Positions 38,496 to 48,869 of a stretch of 64,000 nt of DNA are shown piece after piece. The stretch lies in contig NZ_NEVS01000004.1 in assembly GCF_002261215.1 (NCBI RefSeq), positions 4,712,001-4,776,000 on the forward strand. Direction: 5' to 3'. This stretch comes from Bordetella genomosp. 11. Lineage in GTDB: Bacteria > Pseudomonadota > Gammaproteobacteria > Burkholderiales > Burkholderiaceae_B. Below the pieces are notes generated by a model that worked only from the letters and a program-made list of their open reading frames with translations, searched no databases and was not told the DNA's origin. Each line of letters opens with the position of its first letter. Position 1 is the first letter of the stretch. A program made the translations under genes and the position numbers.

Positions 38496-39020
38496 TCAGG
38501 CCGCTGCCTTCTGGTCGCGCACGGCAGCGAGGCCGCGGGCGAACTTGGTCGGAACTTCGTTGAGCGTACGTGCAAATTGCGCAATCGGGGCTTGCATGGT
38601 GCCCATCAACTTCGACAGCAACTCGTCGCGCGAAGGCAGCGTGGCCAGGGCCTTGACGCCTTCTTGGTTCAACAGGTTGTTGGGCAGCGAGCCCCCCTTG
38701 ATGACCAGCTTGTCGTTGCTTTTGGCGAAGTCGGAAAGGACCTTGGCCGGCGCGACCGGATCAGCGCTGATACCGTAGATCAGCGGACCGGTCAGCTGCT
38801 TGGACAACGACTCGAAAGCCGTGCCGTTCACAGCGCGACGAGCCAGCGTGTTCTTCAGAACACGCAGGTACACGCCCGATTGACGCGCAGTCTTGCGCAG
38901 TACGGTGACAGAGGCGACGTCCAGACCACGGTACTCGGCGATAACAATCGACTGGGCCTTGGCGACTTGCGCCGAGACTTCCTCGATTACCACCGCTTTC
39001 TCTTGGCGATTGAGACTCAC
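38496..39020 (-). CDS. rplJ: 50S ribosomal protein L10
   Basis: L10 anchors the L7/L12 stalk and represses its own mRNA in enterobacteria. The 174 residues start [24 protein letters not shown] and contain [28 protein letters not shown]. It follows the long leader carrying a strong hairpin (39042-39069). Confidence 0.97.
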   Translation of the reverse strand: MSLNRQEKAVVIEEVSAQVAKAQSIVIAEYRGLDVASVTVLRKTARQSGVYLRVLKNTLARRAVNGTAFESLSKQLTGPLIYGISADPVAPAKVLSDFAKSNDKLVIKGGSLPNNLLNQEGVKALATLPSRDELLSKLMGTMQAPIAQFARTLNEVPTKFARGLAAVRDQKAAA

Positions 39021-39310
39021 GGTTTGAACACTCCATCAAAAGACGTTTCGGGCGGAAGCCCGGAACGTCAACCGAATGCGGCGACCTGGTCGAGTTCTTA
39101 TAAAGAAATCTTCCATGGGACGCCGTCTACGCTGGATCCGAACCATACGGGCTTCGGGATTAAGCTCGGCGCTGGCGTTGGCGGCCTTCTTAGGAAGGGC
39201 GCCGTTGCGTGGCGACTTGCTCCAGCGGTCTTTGACAGCAACGTCCGGACGGATCCGGACGCAGCCCAAAGTTCTGTATTGCCCGCCATACGGCGGTTGG
39301 CGATCGGCGA
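39021..39310 (-). promoter_or_regulatory. rplJ leader region
   Basis: 290 bases between rplA and rplJ, the usual location of the L10-L12 autoregulatory leader. Its most evident element is a 12-bp stem (39042-39069, one G-U) just before rplJ, followed by TTTT on the minus strand. A TATAAG box near 39095-39100 has no clear -35. Confidence 0.5.
39042..39069 (-). terminator. rplJ leader hairpin, terminator-like
   Basis: A 12-bp stem (GACGTTCCGGGC, 4-base loop) directly before the rplJ ribosome site, followed by four T. It may be an attenuator or part of the L10-binding structure. Confidence 0.5.
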
Positions 39311-40015
39311 TCAGGCCGCCGGCGCCGTCAGCGAGGCGAGTTCGACGCGAGCACCGCCGCCCATCGTGGACGAGACGGCAAGCTTGCGCAGGTACACGCC
39401 CTTGGCGGCGGCCGGACGTGCCTTGTTCAGCGCGTCGACCAGCGCGGCCAGGTTGGTTTGCAGCTGTTCCACGCCAAACGAGGCGCGACCGATGGTAGCG
39501 TGAACGATACCCGCCTTGTCGGTACGGTACTGAACCTGACCGGCCTTGGCATTCTTCACCGCCGTGACGACGTCCGGCGTGACCGTGCCCACCTTGGGGT
39601 TCGGCATCAGGCCGCGCGGACCCAGGATCTGGCCCAGGGCGCCGACGACACGCATGGTGTCGGGCGACGCGATCACGACGTCGAAATCCATCTGGCCGGC
39701 CTTGATGCGTTCGGCCAGGTCTTCCAGGCCGACGATATCGGCACCGGCGGCCTTGGCGGCCTCGGCCTTGTCACCCTGGGCGAACACGGCGACACGAACG
39801 GACTTGCCGGTACCGGCGGGCAGAACCACGGAGCCACGGACCAGTTGGTCGGACTTCTTGGGATCGATGCCCAGCTGGACAGCCACGTCGACGGACTCGT
39901 CGAACTTCGCCGTGGCGGTTTCCTTGATGAGGCTCAACGCTTCATTGACCGGGTACAGCTTGGTACGGTCGATCTTTTCCCGCAGGGCGGCGGTACGCTT
40001 GGACAGTTTTGCCAT
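39311..40015 (-). CDS. rplA: 50S ribosomal protein L1
   Basis: L1 forms the mobile stalk at the E site and is the repressor of the L11 operon in E. coli. The 234 residues contain [42 protein letters not shown] and [16 protein letters not shown], all diagnostic. It starts two bases after rplK. Confidence 0.98.
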   Translation of the reverse strand: MAKLSKRTAALREKIDRTKLYPVNEALSLIKETATAKFDESVDVAVQLGIDPKKSDQLVRGSVVLPAGTGKSVRVAVFAQGDKAEAAKAAGADIVGLEDLAERIKAGQMDFDVVIASPDTMRVVGALGQILGPRGLMPNPKVGTVTPDVVTAVKNAKAGQVQYRTDKAGIVHATIGRASFGVEQLQTNLAALVDALNKARPAAAKGVYLRKLAVSSTMGGGARVELASLTAPAA

Positions 40016-40017
40016 GA

Positions 40018-40449
40018 TCAGATCCCCTCAACGGTAATGCCCATGCTGCGGGCGCTGCCGGCGATGGTGCGCACCGCGGCTTCCAGGTCGCCCGCCGTCA
40101 GGTCGGGTTCCTTGGTCTTGGCGATTTCTTCCGCCTGGGCACGCGTCAGCTTGCCGACCTTGTCGGTATGGGGCTTGGGCGAACCCTTCTGCACGCCGGC
40201 CGCCTTCTTGATGAGGACCGTCGCGGGCGGGGTCTTCATGATGAAGGTGAAGCTCTTGTCCGCGAAGGCGGTGATCACCACCGGAATCGGCAGACCGGGC
40301 TCCATGCCCTGAGTCTTGGCGTTGAACGCCTTGCAGAATTCCATGATGTTCAGGCCGCGCTGACCCAGCGCCGGACCGATCGGGGGAGAGGGGTTTGCCT
40401 TACCAGCCGGCACTTGCAGCTTGATAAAGCCGACGATCTTCTTCGCCAT
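40018..40449 (-). CDS. rplK: 50S ribosomal protein L11
   Basis: L11 belongs to the GTPase-associated centre and is needed for the stringent response. The 143 residues contain [37 protein letters not shown] and [15 protein letters not shown]. Length and sequence are ordinary. It follows nusG by 77 bases and starts the rplK-rplA pair. Confidence 0.98.
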   Translation of the reverse strand: MAKKIVGFIKLQVPAGKANPSPPIGPALGQRGLNIMEFCKAFNAKTQGMEPGLPIPVVITAFADKSFTFIMKTPPATVLIKKAAGVQKGSPKPHTDKVGKLTRAQAEEIAKTKEPDLTAGDLEAAVRTIAGSARSMGITVEGI

Positions 40450-40526
40450 GCTTTGCTCCTTGCGGGTTCAAACGCCCGCGCCTGGCGCGAGCTCCCCGGG
40501 GGATTGAGGGGTTGAAACTACACTGA

Positions 40527-41060
40527 TCAGGTCTTTTCGACCTGGCTGAAATCGAGTTCGACGGGCGTCGCGCGGCCAAAAATGGTGACGGACACACGCA
40601 CCTTGCTCTTTTCGTAATTGACTTCTTCGACGTTGCCGTTGAAGTCCGCAAACGGCCCTTCCTTGACGCGCACCATCTCGCCCACTTCGAACAAGACCTT
40701 GGGACGCGGTTTTTCGACGCCTTCGACCATCTGGGAAAGAATCTTTTCGACTTCTTTCTCGGAGATCGGTGTGGGCCGGTTGCCCGAGCCACCCAAAAAG
40801 CCGGTGACGCGGTTGGTATTCTTGACCAGGTGCCAGGTCTCGTCGGTCAGATCCATTTCAACCAGGACGTAGCCCGGGAAAATCCGACGCTCGGAAATCG
40901 ACTTCTGGCCGCCTTTCACTTCGACGACTTCTTCCGACGGCACCAAAATGCGCCCGAAGGAAGTTTGCAGGCCGGCCCGCTCGATGCGTTCGAGCAGCGC
41001 CTTGTGCACACTTTTTTCCATGCCGGAATAAACATGGACGACGTACCACCGTTTGCTCAT
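40527..41060 (-). CDS. nusG: Transcription termination/antitermination factor NusG
   Basis: NusG binds RNA polymerase and links it to Rho or the ribosome. The 177 residues start [26 protein letters not shown] (NGN domain) and end with the KOW domain ([24 protein letters not shown]). It follows secE by 10 bases, the universal pairing. Confidence 0.98.
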   Translation of the reverse strand: MSKRWYVVHVYSGMEKSVHKALLERIERAGLQTSFGRILVPSEEVVEVKGGQKSISERRIFPGYVLVEMDLTDETWHLVKNTNRVTGFLGGSGNRPTPISEKEVEKILSQMVEGVEKPRPKVLFEVGEMVRVKEGPFADFNGNVEEVNYEKSKVRVSVTIFGRATPVELDFSQVEKT

Positions 41061-41070
41061 GTGCCGTCCC

Positions 41071-41451
41071 TTATTTCCAGCCCAGCAGCAGGCCGTAAAT
41101 GATCCACTCGATGCCTTTGTCGAGTACCCACATGAAGATGCCCATGATGGCCACGAAGGCGAAAACGATACCCGTCATCTGGGTCGTTTCCTTGCGCGTG
41201 GGCCAAGAGACACGCTTGACTTCGTTGTAGGACTCGTTGGCGAAACTGAGGGTGCGACGCCCCGGTTCGCTGAACCAGGCGATGATGGCCGCCAGCACCA
41301 GGCCGCCGACGAATACGCCGATGCGAGCCGGCATGGGCTGCGTGCTCAACACCGAGAATCCAACGATCCCAGCAATGATGACGACCACCGCCAAGGCAAG
41401 CTTCACCCGATCGGCGGTAGTGGTAACGGTTTCGACGCTGGTATTAGACAT
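41071..41451 (-). CDS. secE: Preprotein translocase subunit SecE
   Basis: SecE stabilises SecY in the inner membrane. The 126 residues contain two N-terminal membrane helices ([18 protein letters not shown] and [15 protein letters not shown]) and the essential C-terminal motif [16 protein letters not shown] followed by the third helix. The ATG at 41451 fits; a TTG four codons upstream is unlikely. Confidence 0.97.
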   Translation of the reverse strand: MSNTSVETVTTTADRVKLALAVVVIIAGIVGFSVLSTQPMPARIGVFVGGLVLAAIIAWFSEPGRRTLSFANESYNEVKRVSWPTRKETTQMTGIVFAFVAIMGIFMWVLDKGIEWIIYGLLLGWK

Positions 41452-41523
41452 TTTGCGCAGCAAGCCCGCCGTATATGCGCAGCTCGCGATGATTTCCGGC
41501 AGGCTGGGGAGAGGATGGCGAGT

Positions 41524-41599
41524 TGGCAGGGGCAGTAGGAATCGAACCTACAACCTTCGGTTTTGGAGACCGACGCTCTGCCAATTGAGCTATACCCCT
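41524..41599 (-). tRNA. tRNA-Trp (CCA anticodon)
   Basis: 76 bases with acceptor stem AGGGGTA paired to the 3' end, D-loop GCTCAATTGGCAGAGC, anticodon loop CTCCAAA and T-loop GTTCGATTC; the terminal CCA is encoded. It lies between tuf and secE, the conserved proteobacterial position. Confidence 0.97.
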
Positions 41600-41793
41600 C
41601 TAGTCACGCGCTGATGCGCAGAACCACCGCACAACGATGGTCGAACACAGCCAGCCAGAGACCCTTACCTTCGCTTTCCCCGCTTCGCGTTCCCCGGGCA
41701 GACCCGGAAAGTCGTTTTTGGACTTGCCGGTTCGATCGAACCCGATCACGCGTTCCGGCGACAACACCTTCCGGCTACAACACCAAAAACGAA

Positions 41794-41817
41794 GGATGGA
41801 ACCTTGCGGAACCATCC
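41794..41817 (-). terminator. Terminator-like hairpin after tuf copy 2
   Basis: Stem GGATGG/CCATCC with an internal TT/TT mismatch, two further C-G pairs and a GCAA tetraloop, followed on the minus strand by TTCGTTTTTGG. It could end tuf transcripts. Confidence 0.5.
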
Positions 41818-41847
41818 ATAGTACTACTTTTTTTACCGACCTGTCCA
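41818..41847 (-). promoter_or_regulatory. Possible promoter for tRNA-Trp-secE-nusG
   Basis: Minus-strand TGGACA (41847-41842) and TACTAT (41823-41818), 18-base spacer. The predicted start falls inside the adjacent hairpin (41794-41817), so only one of the two may be functional as drawn. Confidence 0.4.
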
Positions 41848-41888
41848 GCGAATTCTGGCGACCCGAGAGAGTTTCCCTTGGGTCGCCT

Positions 41889-43093
<1,205 letters not shown>

Positions 43094-43143
43094 GCTGACT
43101 CCTGACTGGATGTGCGGATCTGACTGAAGTGAAGACAAATGCG

Positions 43144-43218
<75 letters not shown>

Positions 43219-43325
43219 AATCAAAACTGTTCTACTGCCTGTACCGCCAGCAACCGGTTTGAGACCGCTTGCTGGCCGCCCTGCAGATGCGCGATCGACA
43301 TCATCGTCCGCGCACCGTAAAAACC

Positions 43326-43399
43326 TGGAGCGGGTGAAGGGAATCGAACCCTCGTCGTAAGCTTGGAAGGCTTCTGCTCTACCATTGAGCTACACCCGC
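43326..43399 (-). tRNA. tRNA-Gly (TCC anticodon)
   Basis: 74 bases with GCGGGTG acceptor stem, anticodon loop CTTCCAA and encoded 3' CCA. Second tRNA of the tuf transcript. Confidence 0.97.
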
Positions 43400-43575
43400 G
43401 GCGTACCGTTTCCCAACCTGCTCACCGCTGCACACCAGACTCGCGCGGATGTATCCCGACAGCCTTCGCACAACGACGTACCCCCCAGACACTGCAAATC
43501 CAGGCCGACTTCGCCTGGATTCTTGGCATGTACGGATAGGTAGTACATCGTCGCGCGCGGATGACGCGCGGTCTC

Positions 43576-43662
43576 TGGTGGAGGGGATTGGATTCGAACC
43601 AATGTAGGCGCAAGGCCAACAGATTTACAGTCTGCCCCCTTTAACCACTCGGGCACCCCTCC
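43576..43662 (-). tRNA. tRNA-Tyr (GTA anticodon)
   Basis: 87 bases with a long variable arm typical of tRNA-Tyr, GGAGGGG acceptor stem, anticodon loop CTGTAAA and encoded CCA. First gene of the transcript, about 9 bases after the inferred start. Confidence 0.97.
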
Positions 43663-43677
43663 AGCGGAGAACTTGAA

Positions 43678-43706
43678 ATTATGGTGACTTTCGCCGTCGG
43701 TGTCAA
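43678..43706 (-). promoter_or_regulatory. Strong promoter of the tRNA-tuf operon
   Basis: Minus-strand TTGACA (43706-43701) and CATAAT (43683-43678) at an ideal 17-base spacing, immediately before tRNA-Tyr. Confidence 0.85.
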
Positions 43707-43860
43707 ATCGACGCGCCGCAAGAATCGGGCCATGCGCCGTCCCGGCCTTGCGGCCGGAACGTCACGCCGAAACGTCATGCCGGAATCCGCCCCGCCAGGC
43801 CCGGCCGATGCCGCCAGCCGTGACCGGTCCGCCAGGCGGTGTGCGTCCCAGGGCCGGCGG

Positions 43861-45051
43861 TCAGTCCCGCGCCGGCACCGCGCGGTCGTCCAGATGGCCG
43901 GCCACCGCCGCGCGGAAAATCGCCGCGTACTGGGCGGCATCGAAGGCGATGGGGTTGCTCGCGGCAGAGGGATCCGCTTGCGCCATGCGCCCTACCCGGT
44001 CGGCATCCCGGTCGTCCAGGCCGATCTCGGCAAGGGTGTGGGGAATGCCTATGCGCGAGCGCAGTTCGAGGATCCAGGCCTGCACCCCTTCCGCGGACGC
44101 CGCGGGTAGCGCCAGATAGCGCGCCAGCGCCGCCAGCGGCGCGCGTATGGCACGAGCATTGGCCTGGACCACATAAGGCATCAGGATGGCGTTCAGCGTG
44201 CCATGATGCGCGTCGTACAAAGCGCCCAGGGGGTGCGACAGGGCGTGCATGGCTCCCAGGCCGCGCTGGAAGGCCGTCGCCCCCATGCAGGACGCCACCA
44301 GCATATGGTGACGCGCGGCCAGGTCTTCTCCATCCGCGACCGCGCGCGGCAGATGATGATGGATCAGGCGCATGCCCTCGAGCGCAATGCCGGCGGCCAT
44401 GGGGTGGAAGAACGGCGAGCAATAGGCCTCCAGGCAATGCGACAGCGCGTCCATACCGGTGGCCGCCGTCACCTTGGCGGGCAACCCTATCGTCAGGCCG
44501 GCGTCCAGGATGACGGCTCCGGGCATCATGCGCGGATGGAAAATCAGCCGCTTCAGGCGGGCATCTTCGTCGGTAATGACGGCGACCCGCCCTACTTCCG
44601 ACCCGGTGCCGGCGGTGGTGGGCACCGCGACGACGGGCGCCATGCCGGCCGTGTTGACCCGCTGGTAATTGTCGTCCGCGTCCTCGAAGTCCCACAGCGA
44701 CCGGTCCTGTCCGGCCATCAAGGCAATGGCCTTGCCCGCATCCAGCGCGGAACCGCCGCCGAACGCGACCACGCCATCGTGGCCGCCACGCCGGAAGTCC
44801 TGGACGCCGGCCTCTACATTGCGTCCGGTCGGGTTGCCTTTGATGTCATGGAAAACACCGCTGGCCAGGCCCGCATCGCGGCATGCGGCCACGGCGCGCT
44901 CCAGCATGGGCAGCGCCGCGATGCCGGGATCGGTCACGATCAGCGGCTTGCGCATACCCAGGCCCACGCATAGCGCAGGCAGTTCAGCGATGCGGCCCGG
45001 GCCGACCTTGATCGACGTCGGGTAGTTCCAGTTCACGTGGGGCAGGTCCAT
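43861..45051 (-). CDS. Iron-containing alcohol dehydrogenase
   Basis: A 396-residue group III (Fe-dependent) alcohol dehydrogenase that interconverts alcohols and aldehydes with NAD(P). GGGSALDAGKAIAL (98-111) binds the cofactor; metal ligands are Asp201 and His205 (GMDALSHCLEAY), His269 (GAMHALSHPLG) and His283 (DAHHGTLNA). The start at 45051 has GAGGTG upstream. It follows the aldehyde dehydrogenase by 61 bases and completes a synthetase-ALDH-ADH operon, suggesting oxidation of a gamma-glutamylated amino-alcohol. Confidence 0.93.
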   Translation of the reverse strand: MDLPHVNWNYPTSIKVGPGRIAELPALCVGLGMRKPLIVTDPGIAALPMLERAVAACRDAGLASGVFHDIKGNPTGRNVEAGVQDFRRGGHDGVVAFGGGSALDAGKAIALMAGQDRSLWDFEDADDNYQRVNTAGMAPVVAVPTTAGTGSEVGRVAVITDEDARLKRLIFHPRMMPGAVILDAGLTIGLPAKVTAATGMDALSHCLEAYCSPFFHPMAAGIALEGMRLIHHHLPRAVADGEDLAARHHMLVASCMGATAFQRGLGAMHALSHPLGALYDAHHGTLNAILMPYVVQANARAIRAPLAALARYLALPAASAEGVQAWILELRSRIGIPHTLAEIGLDDRDADRVGRMAQADPSAASNPIAFDAAQYAAIFRAAVAGHLDDRAVPARD

Positions 45052-45112
45052 GGATCACCTCTGCTGCCGCGCGGCATCCGGCATGCCGGGCCGCGAGGTT
45101 CATGCAAACGCG

Positions 45113-46501
45113 TCAGGCGACGCGCAAATGGAAGGATTTGGGTTGCGTCAGCTGCTCGTAGCCGAGGCGGGACAAGGAAACACCGCGGCCGCTGTCCTTG
45201 ACGCCCGTCCATGCCAGGCCAGGGTCGAGATAGTCGCACCGATTCATGAAGATAGTGCCCGCCTGGATACGCCCACCCAAATCGAGCGCGGCGGCGCGGT
45301 CCCGCGTGAATATCGCCGCGGTCAGGCCGTAGTCGCTATCGTTCACCAGCGTTATCGCCTCGTCGTCGTCTTCGACCGGCATGATGCCGACGACCGGACC
45401 GAAGCATTCTTCGCGCATGACCCGCATGGCGTGGTCCACGTGCGTCAGGACGGCCGGCGCCACATAGGCGGAGTCTTCGCGCGCGGCCGGGAAATAGGCG
45501 GGGTCGACAACGTTGCGGGCGCCGCGGTCGATGGCTTCGGCGATCACCTCGCGCACCGATGCGGCGGCCGCGCGGCGCACGACCGGACCCAGGGAGGTTT
45601 CCCGCTCACGCGGATCGCCGAGCACATAGCGGCGGGTCAGCGCAGCCGCCTGTTCGACGAAATCGTCGTAAAGGCGCCGCGCGACATAGATGCGCTGTAT
45701 GCCGCAGCACGATTGCCCCGCATTGAAGAAGGCTCCATCGACCAAGGCTTCGACGGCCGGCTCGAGATCGGCGTCGCCGCGCACATAGGCCGCATCGTTG
45801 CCGCCCAGCTCCAGCCCGACACCGATGAAACGGCCGCTGGCGCTTTCTTCCACCGCGCGTCCGCCACGCACCGAGCCGGTGAACGATACGAAGCGGATCT
45901 CCGGCGCGCGCACCAGCTTCTGCGTGGTGGCGTGATCCGCATGAAGGAAAGAGAAAAGCCCATGCGGCAGGCCCGCGCGAGCAAAAGCCTGGTGCATCAG
46001 CTCGGCGCACAAGGGCGTCTGGTCCGAGTGCTTCAACACTACCGCGTTACCGGCCATGAGCGCGGGCACGATGCTGTTGACGGCTGTCAGCAAGGGGTAG
46101 TTCCAGGGCGCGACCGTCAGGGTGACACCCAGCGGCTCGCGCCGGATGAAGCGCTCGCGATCGCTGCCGGGGACGGCGGCCAGCGGCCGCAGCGCTTCCG
46201 GGGCAATCGCGATCATATGCCGGGCCCGTTCCGCGAAGCCGTCGATCTCCGATGGCGCGTGCCGTATCGGGCGCCCCATCTGCAGGGTGATCGCCTGCGC
46301 GAAATCCGGCTTGGCATCGACCACACGGTCCACCGCGGCCGACAGCAGGCGAGCGCGTTCGGCAAGATCCGTCTCCTTCCATGAGCGCTGCGCGGACTGC
46401 GCGGACTGCAGGGTCTGACGTATATGGCTTTCGGTGGCGTAAGGCCGGCATACCACTTCGCGGCCGTCGATCGGACTGATGGTGATGAGTTCGCTGGCCA
46501 T
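45113..46501 (-). CDS. NAD(P)-dependent aldehyde dehydrogenase
   Basis: A 462-residue aldehyde dehydrogenase with Asn134 (APWNYP), Lys157, FTGSVRGG, general-base Glu231 (LELGGND) and nucleophile Cys265 (NAGQSCCG). I use the ATG at 46501 (MASELITISPIDGREV), since the open frame above it has no family similarity. It lies between the glutamine-synthetase-like gene and the alcohol dehydrogenase in one operon, so it would oxidise the aldehyde they make. Confidence 0.92.
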   Translation of the reverse strand: MASELITISPIDGREVVCRPYATESHIRQTLQSAQSAQRSWKETDLAERARLLSAAVDRVVDAKPDFAQAITLQMGRPIRHAPSEIDGFAERARHMIAIAPEALRPLAAVPGSDRERFIRREPLGVTLTVAPWNYPLLTAVNSIVPALMAGNAVVLKHSDQTPLCAELMHQAFARAGLPHGLFSFLHADHATTQKLVRAPEIRFVSFTGSVRGGRAVEESASGRFIGVGLELGGNDAAYVRGDADLEPAVEALVDGAFFNAGQSCCGIQRIYVARRLYDDFVEQAAALTRRYVLGDPRERETSLGPVVRRAAAASVREVIAEAIDRGARNVVDPAYFPAAREDSAYVAPAVLTHVDHAMRVMREECFGPVVGIMPVEDDDEAITLVNDSDYGLTAAIFTRDRAAALDLGGRIQAGTIFMNRCDYLDPGLAWTGVKDSGRGVSLSRLGYEQLTQPKSFHLRVA

Positions 46502-46569
46502 ACCTGGACAACTCCATGAAACATGCGCATGTGCCGCGGCACGCGCGGCGCGTCGCGATATTGACGTCC

Positions 46570-47955
46570 CTAGATGATCTCGAAGTAACGCGCGAGCTCC
46601 CAGTCGGTGACGTGCCGGCGGAACATGCGTTCTTCCCATTCGCGCGTGGCGGCATAGTGATCGACGAAGGCGTCGCCGAAGCTGGCCCGCGCCACCTCCG
46701 ATTGCTTCAGGCGCTGCGCTGCCTCCCACAAGGTGGTCGGCAGTTTCATTTCTTCCGGAAACTCCTGTGTGTAGGCATTGCCCGTCACTGGCGGGGCGGC
46801 CTGCAACCGTTGCTCGATACCGGACAGGCCGCAAGCCAGTGCGGCGGCCAGGGCCAGATACGGGTTGGCATCGGCGGCGCCGATGCGGACTTCGACGCGT
46901 TGCGACTTGTCCGAGCCGCGAATCACACGCAAGGCCGTGGTGCGGTTCTCTATGCCCCACGTCGCATCGAGCGGGGCCCAGAAACCGGGAACCAGCCGCG
47001 AATAGCTATTGATGGTGGGCGCATACAACGCCATGAACTCGGGAAGATAGCGCTGCAGGCCGGCAACGAACGCGGTCTGCGTGGCGCTCATGCCGTCCGG
47101 CTGGCCGGCGTCGTAGAACGCGGATTTGCCGGTGCCGCGATCACGCAGCGAAATATGAATGTGGCCGCTTTGGCCGGAATGATGATGCGACCACTTGGCC
47201 ATGAACGTCGCCATCAACCCGTTCTGCTGCGCCAGCGCCTTGGTGAACGTCTTGAAAAGAAATCCCTTGTCCGCCGCCTGCGCGGCGCGGTCCACCGCAA
47301 TGGCGGCCTCCAGCACGCCCGGTCCGGTTTCGGTATGCAGCCCTTCTATCGACATGTCCATGCGCTCGCACATATCGAGAAGCTGGCGATAGAAGTCTCC
47401 ATTGACGGTGCTGCGCAACATCGAATAGCCGAAATTGCCCGGCGTCCATGTCTGCAGATCGCGATAGCCTTTGTCGCGCGCGGACTGCGGCGTTTCGCGG
47501 AACATGAAGAACTCGTATTCCAGGGCGGCATAGGCGTCGAAGCCCATGTCTTCGGCTCGGCTCAGGACCCGGTGCAGCAGCTGGCGCGGACAGACTTCCG
47601 CCGCGGGCCCGGTGAAGTCCGCCAGGAAGAGCAGCATGTCCTGCCCGGCAGGGCCTTTTTCCAGGGGCAGCCTGCGGCAACTTGCCGGATCGATCCGCAT
47701 CTGTGCATCCGGATACGCGGTGTGCCAGCCCGTGTAGCGGCCATTGTCGTAAAGCTGGTCGTCCACGTCCCAGCCGAACACCACGTCGCAGAACGCCAGG
47801 CCCGATTCCAGCGCGGAGAGGAATTTCTCTTTGCGCAAGTACTTGCCGAGCATGACGCCATCGATATCCGACAGACCGACCTTGATGTGAGTCAAAGCGC
47901 TGGCCTGCACCAGCCGTGCGGCATCGTCCGCCGTTCTTACCCCTTCTGCTTGCAT
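46570..47955 (-). CDS. Glutamine synthetase family protein (gamma-glutamylamine/amide synthetase-like)
   Basis: A 461-residue type I glutamine-synthetase-fold enzyme, probably a gamma-glutamylation enzyme acting on an amine rather than true GlnA. Metal and substrate motifs are seen: ALEYEFF (146/148), IEGLHTETGPG (204/209), and HHHSGQSGHIHISL (257-270). The tyrosine adenylylation loop of GlnA is not evident. The first gene of the synthetase-ALDH-ADH operon, it is divergent from a DeoR-type regulator. Known relatives join glutamate to putrescine, ethanolamine or isopropylamine; the two dehydrogenases favour an amino-alcohol. Confidence 0.9.
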   Translation of the reverse strand: MQAEGVRTADDAARLVQASALTHIKVGLSDIDGVMLGKYLRKEKFLSALESGLAFCDVVFGWDVDDQLYDNGRYTGWHTAYPDAQMRIDPASCRRLPLEKGPAGQDMLLFLADFTGPAAEVCPRQLLHRVLSRAEDMGFDAYAALEYEFFMFRETPQSARDKGYRDLQTWTPGNFGYSMLRSTVNGDFYRQLLDMCERMDMSIEGLHTETGPGVLEAAIAVDRAAQAADKGFLFKTFTKALAQQNGLMATFMAKWSHHHSGQSGHIHISLRDRGTGKSAFYDAGQPDGMSATQTAFVAGLQRYLPEFMALYAPTINSYSRLVPGFWAPLDATWGIENRTTALRVIRGSDKSQRVEVRIGAADANPYLALAAALACGLSGIEQRLQAAPPVTGNAYTQEFPEEMKLPTTLWEAAQRLKQSEVARASFGDAFVDHYAATREWEERMFRRHVTDWELARYFEII

Positions 47956-48052
47956 GGTTCGACCACCCTTGCGTTGAGTCAAAACCCTTAAGCGTCGGCG
48001 GGCGGCTAGGCCCGGGCGCGTCCCGCAACCGAGTCTAGACACCTTGCCGCAA

Positions 48053-48062
48053 GTTTGCAAAC
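48053..48062. promoter_or_regulatory. Possible operator between synthetase and DeoR genes
   Basis: A perfect 10-bp palindrome GTTTGCAAAC in the 136-base gap between the divergent genes, next to a partial repeat CCGCAAG. Plausible site for the divergent DeoR-type regulator; short palindromes can occur by chance. Confidence 0.3.
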
Positions 48063-48091
48063 ATAGCCGCGGCTCAACGGCGGACGGTCTC

Positions 48092-48862
48092 ATGTGGCAG
48101 GAAGAGCGGTACCAGCGGATCAGGAAAATGCTCGAAGCCTTGCGCAGCGTGTCGGCGGATCGCATCGTCGACGAGCTCGGCGTCTCGCGCGAGACGGTCC
48201 GCCGCGACCTGATCGCGCTGGAAGCGCTGGGCGAACTGCGCCGCTCGCATGGCGGCGCCGTGCTGCCGGACCCCGCGCCGGCGGCTTTCGTCCAGCCGCC
48301 GGTAGACGGACGCCATCTGCGCGCGATGGCGCGCGCCGTGGCGGGCAGGTTGTCCAACGGACAGACGCTCTATATGGAGGCCGGGTTCATGGCCGGATAC
48401 ATGGCGGATGCATTGAGTTCGCTGCACGGTCTTACGCTGATCACCAACTCCTTCGAGGCCGCCACGCGGGTATCGAGCAGCGAGGATCACGTCGCGCACG
48501 GCAATCACGCGATCGTGCTGGGCGGCGCGGTGGTGGCGCCTTTGGCGGCCACCCAGGGCGACCGTACGATCGCCGAAATTCATCGTTACACCGCCGACGC
48601 CGCCCTGCTTTTCCCCACAGGCATCGACGCCCGGCACGGAGCAACGCATACGGATCTGGCCCGCGCGGAACTGGGGCGGGCAATGGCAGCCAATGCACGC
48701 AGCATCATCGTGATCGCGGACGACGCGAAAATCGGGCTTAACACCCGTGCGTCCTATTGCGCGGCCGACCGCGTGGCCGTATTTGTGACGAACCGCAAAT
48801 CCGAAGCGAAGGAAGGCTACGACCTGCTCGCCGGCGCCGTGGGCAGCGTCGTGCTGGCGTGA
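48092..48862 (+). CDS. DeoR-family transcriptional regulator
   Basis: A 256-residue regulator with an N-terminal DeoR winged HTH (RYQRIRKMLEALRSVSADRIVDELGVSRETVRRDLIALEALGELRRSHGGAV in three segments) and a C-terminal sugar-phosphate-isomerase-like sensor (ADAALLFPTGIDARHGATHTDLARAELGRAMAA). The ATG at 48092 is chosen because the HTH begins there. It probably controls the divergent synthetase-ALDH-ADH operon. It ends seven bases from the asparaginase stop (convergent). Confidence 0.9.
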   Translation: MWQEERYQRIRKMLEALRSVSADRIVDELGVSRETVRRDLIALEALGELRRSHGGAVLPDPAPAAFVQPPVDGRHLRAMARAVAGRLSNGQTLYMEAGFMAGYMADALSSLHGLTLITNSFEAATRVSSSEDHVAHGNHAIVLGGAVVAPLAATQGDRTIAEIHRYTADAALLFPTGIDARHGATHTDLARAELGRAMAANARSIIVIADDAKIGLNTRASYCAADRVAVFVTNRKSEAKEGYDLLAGAVGSVVLA

Positions 48863-48869
48863 CGCTGCA

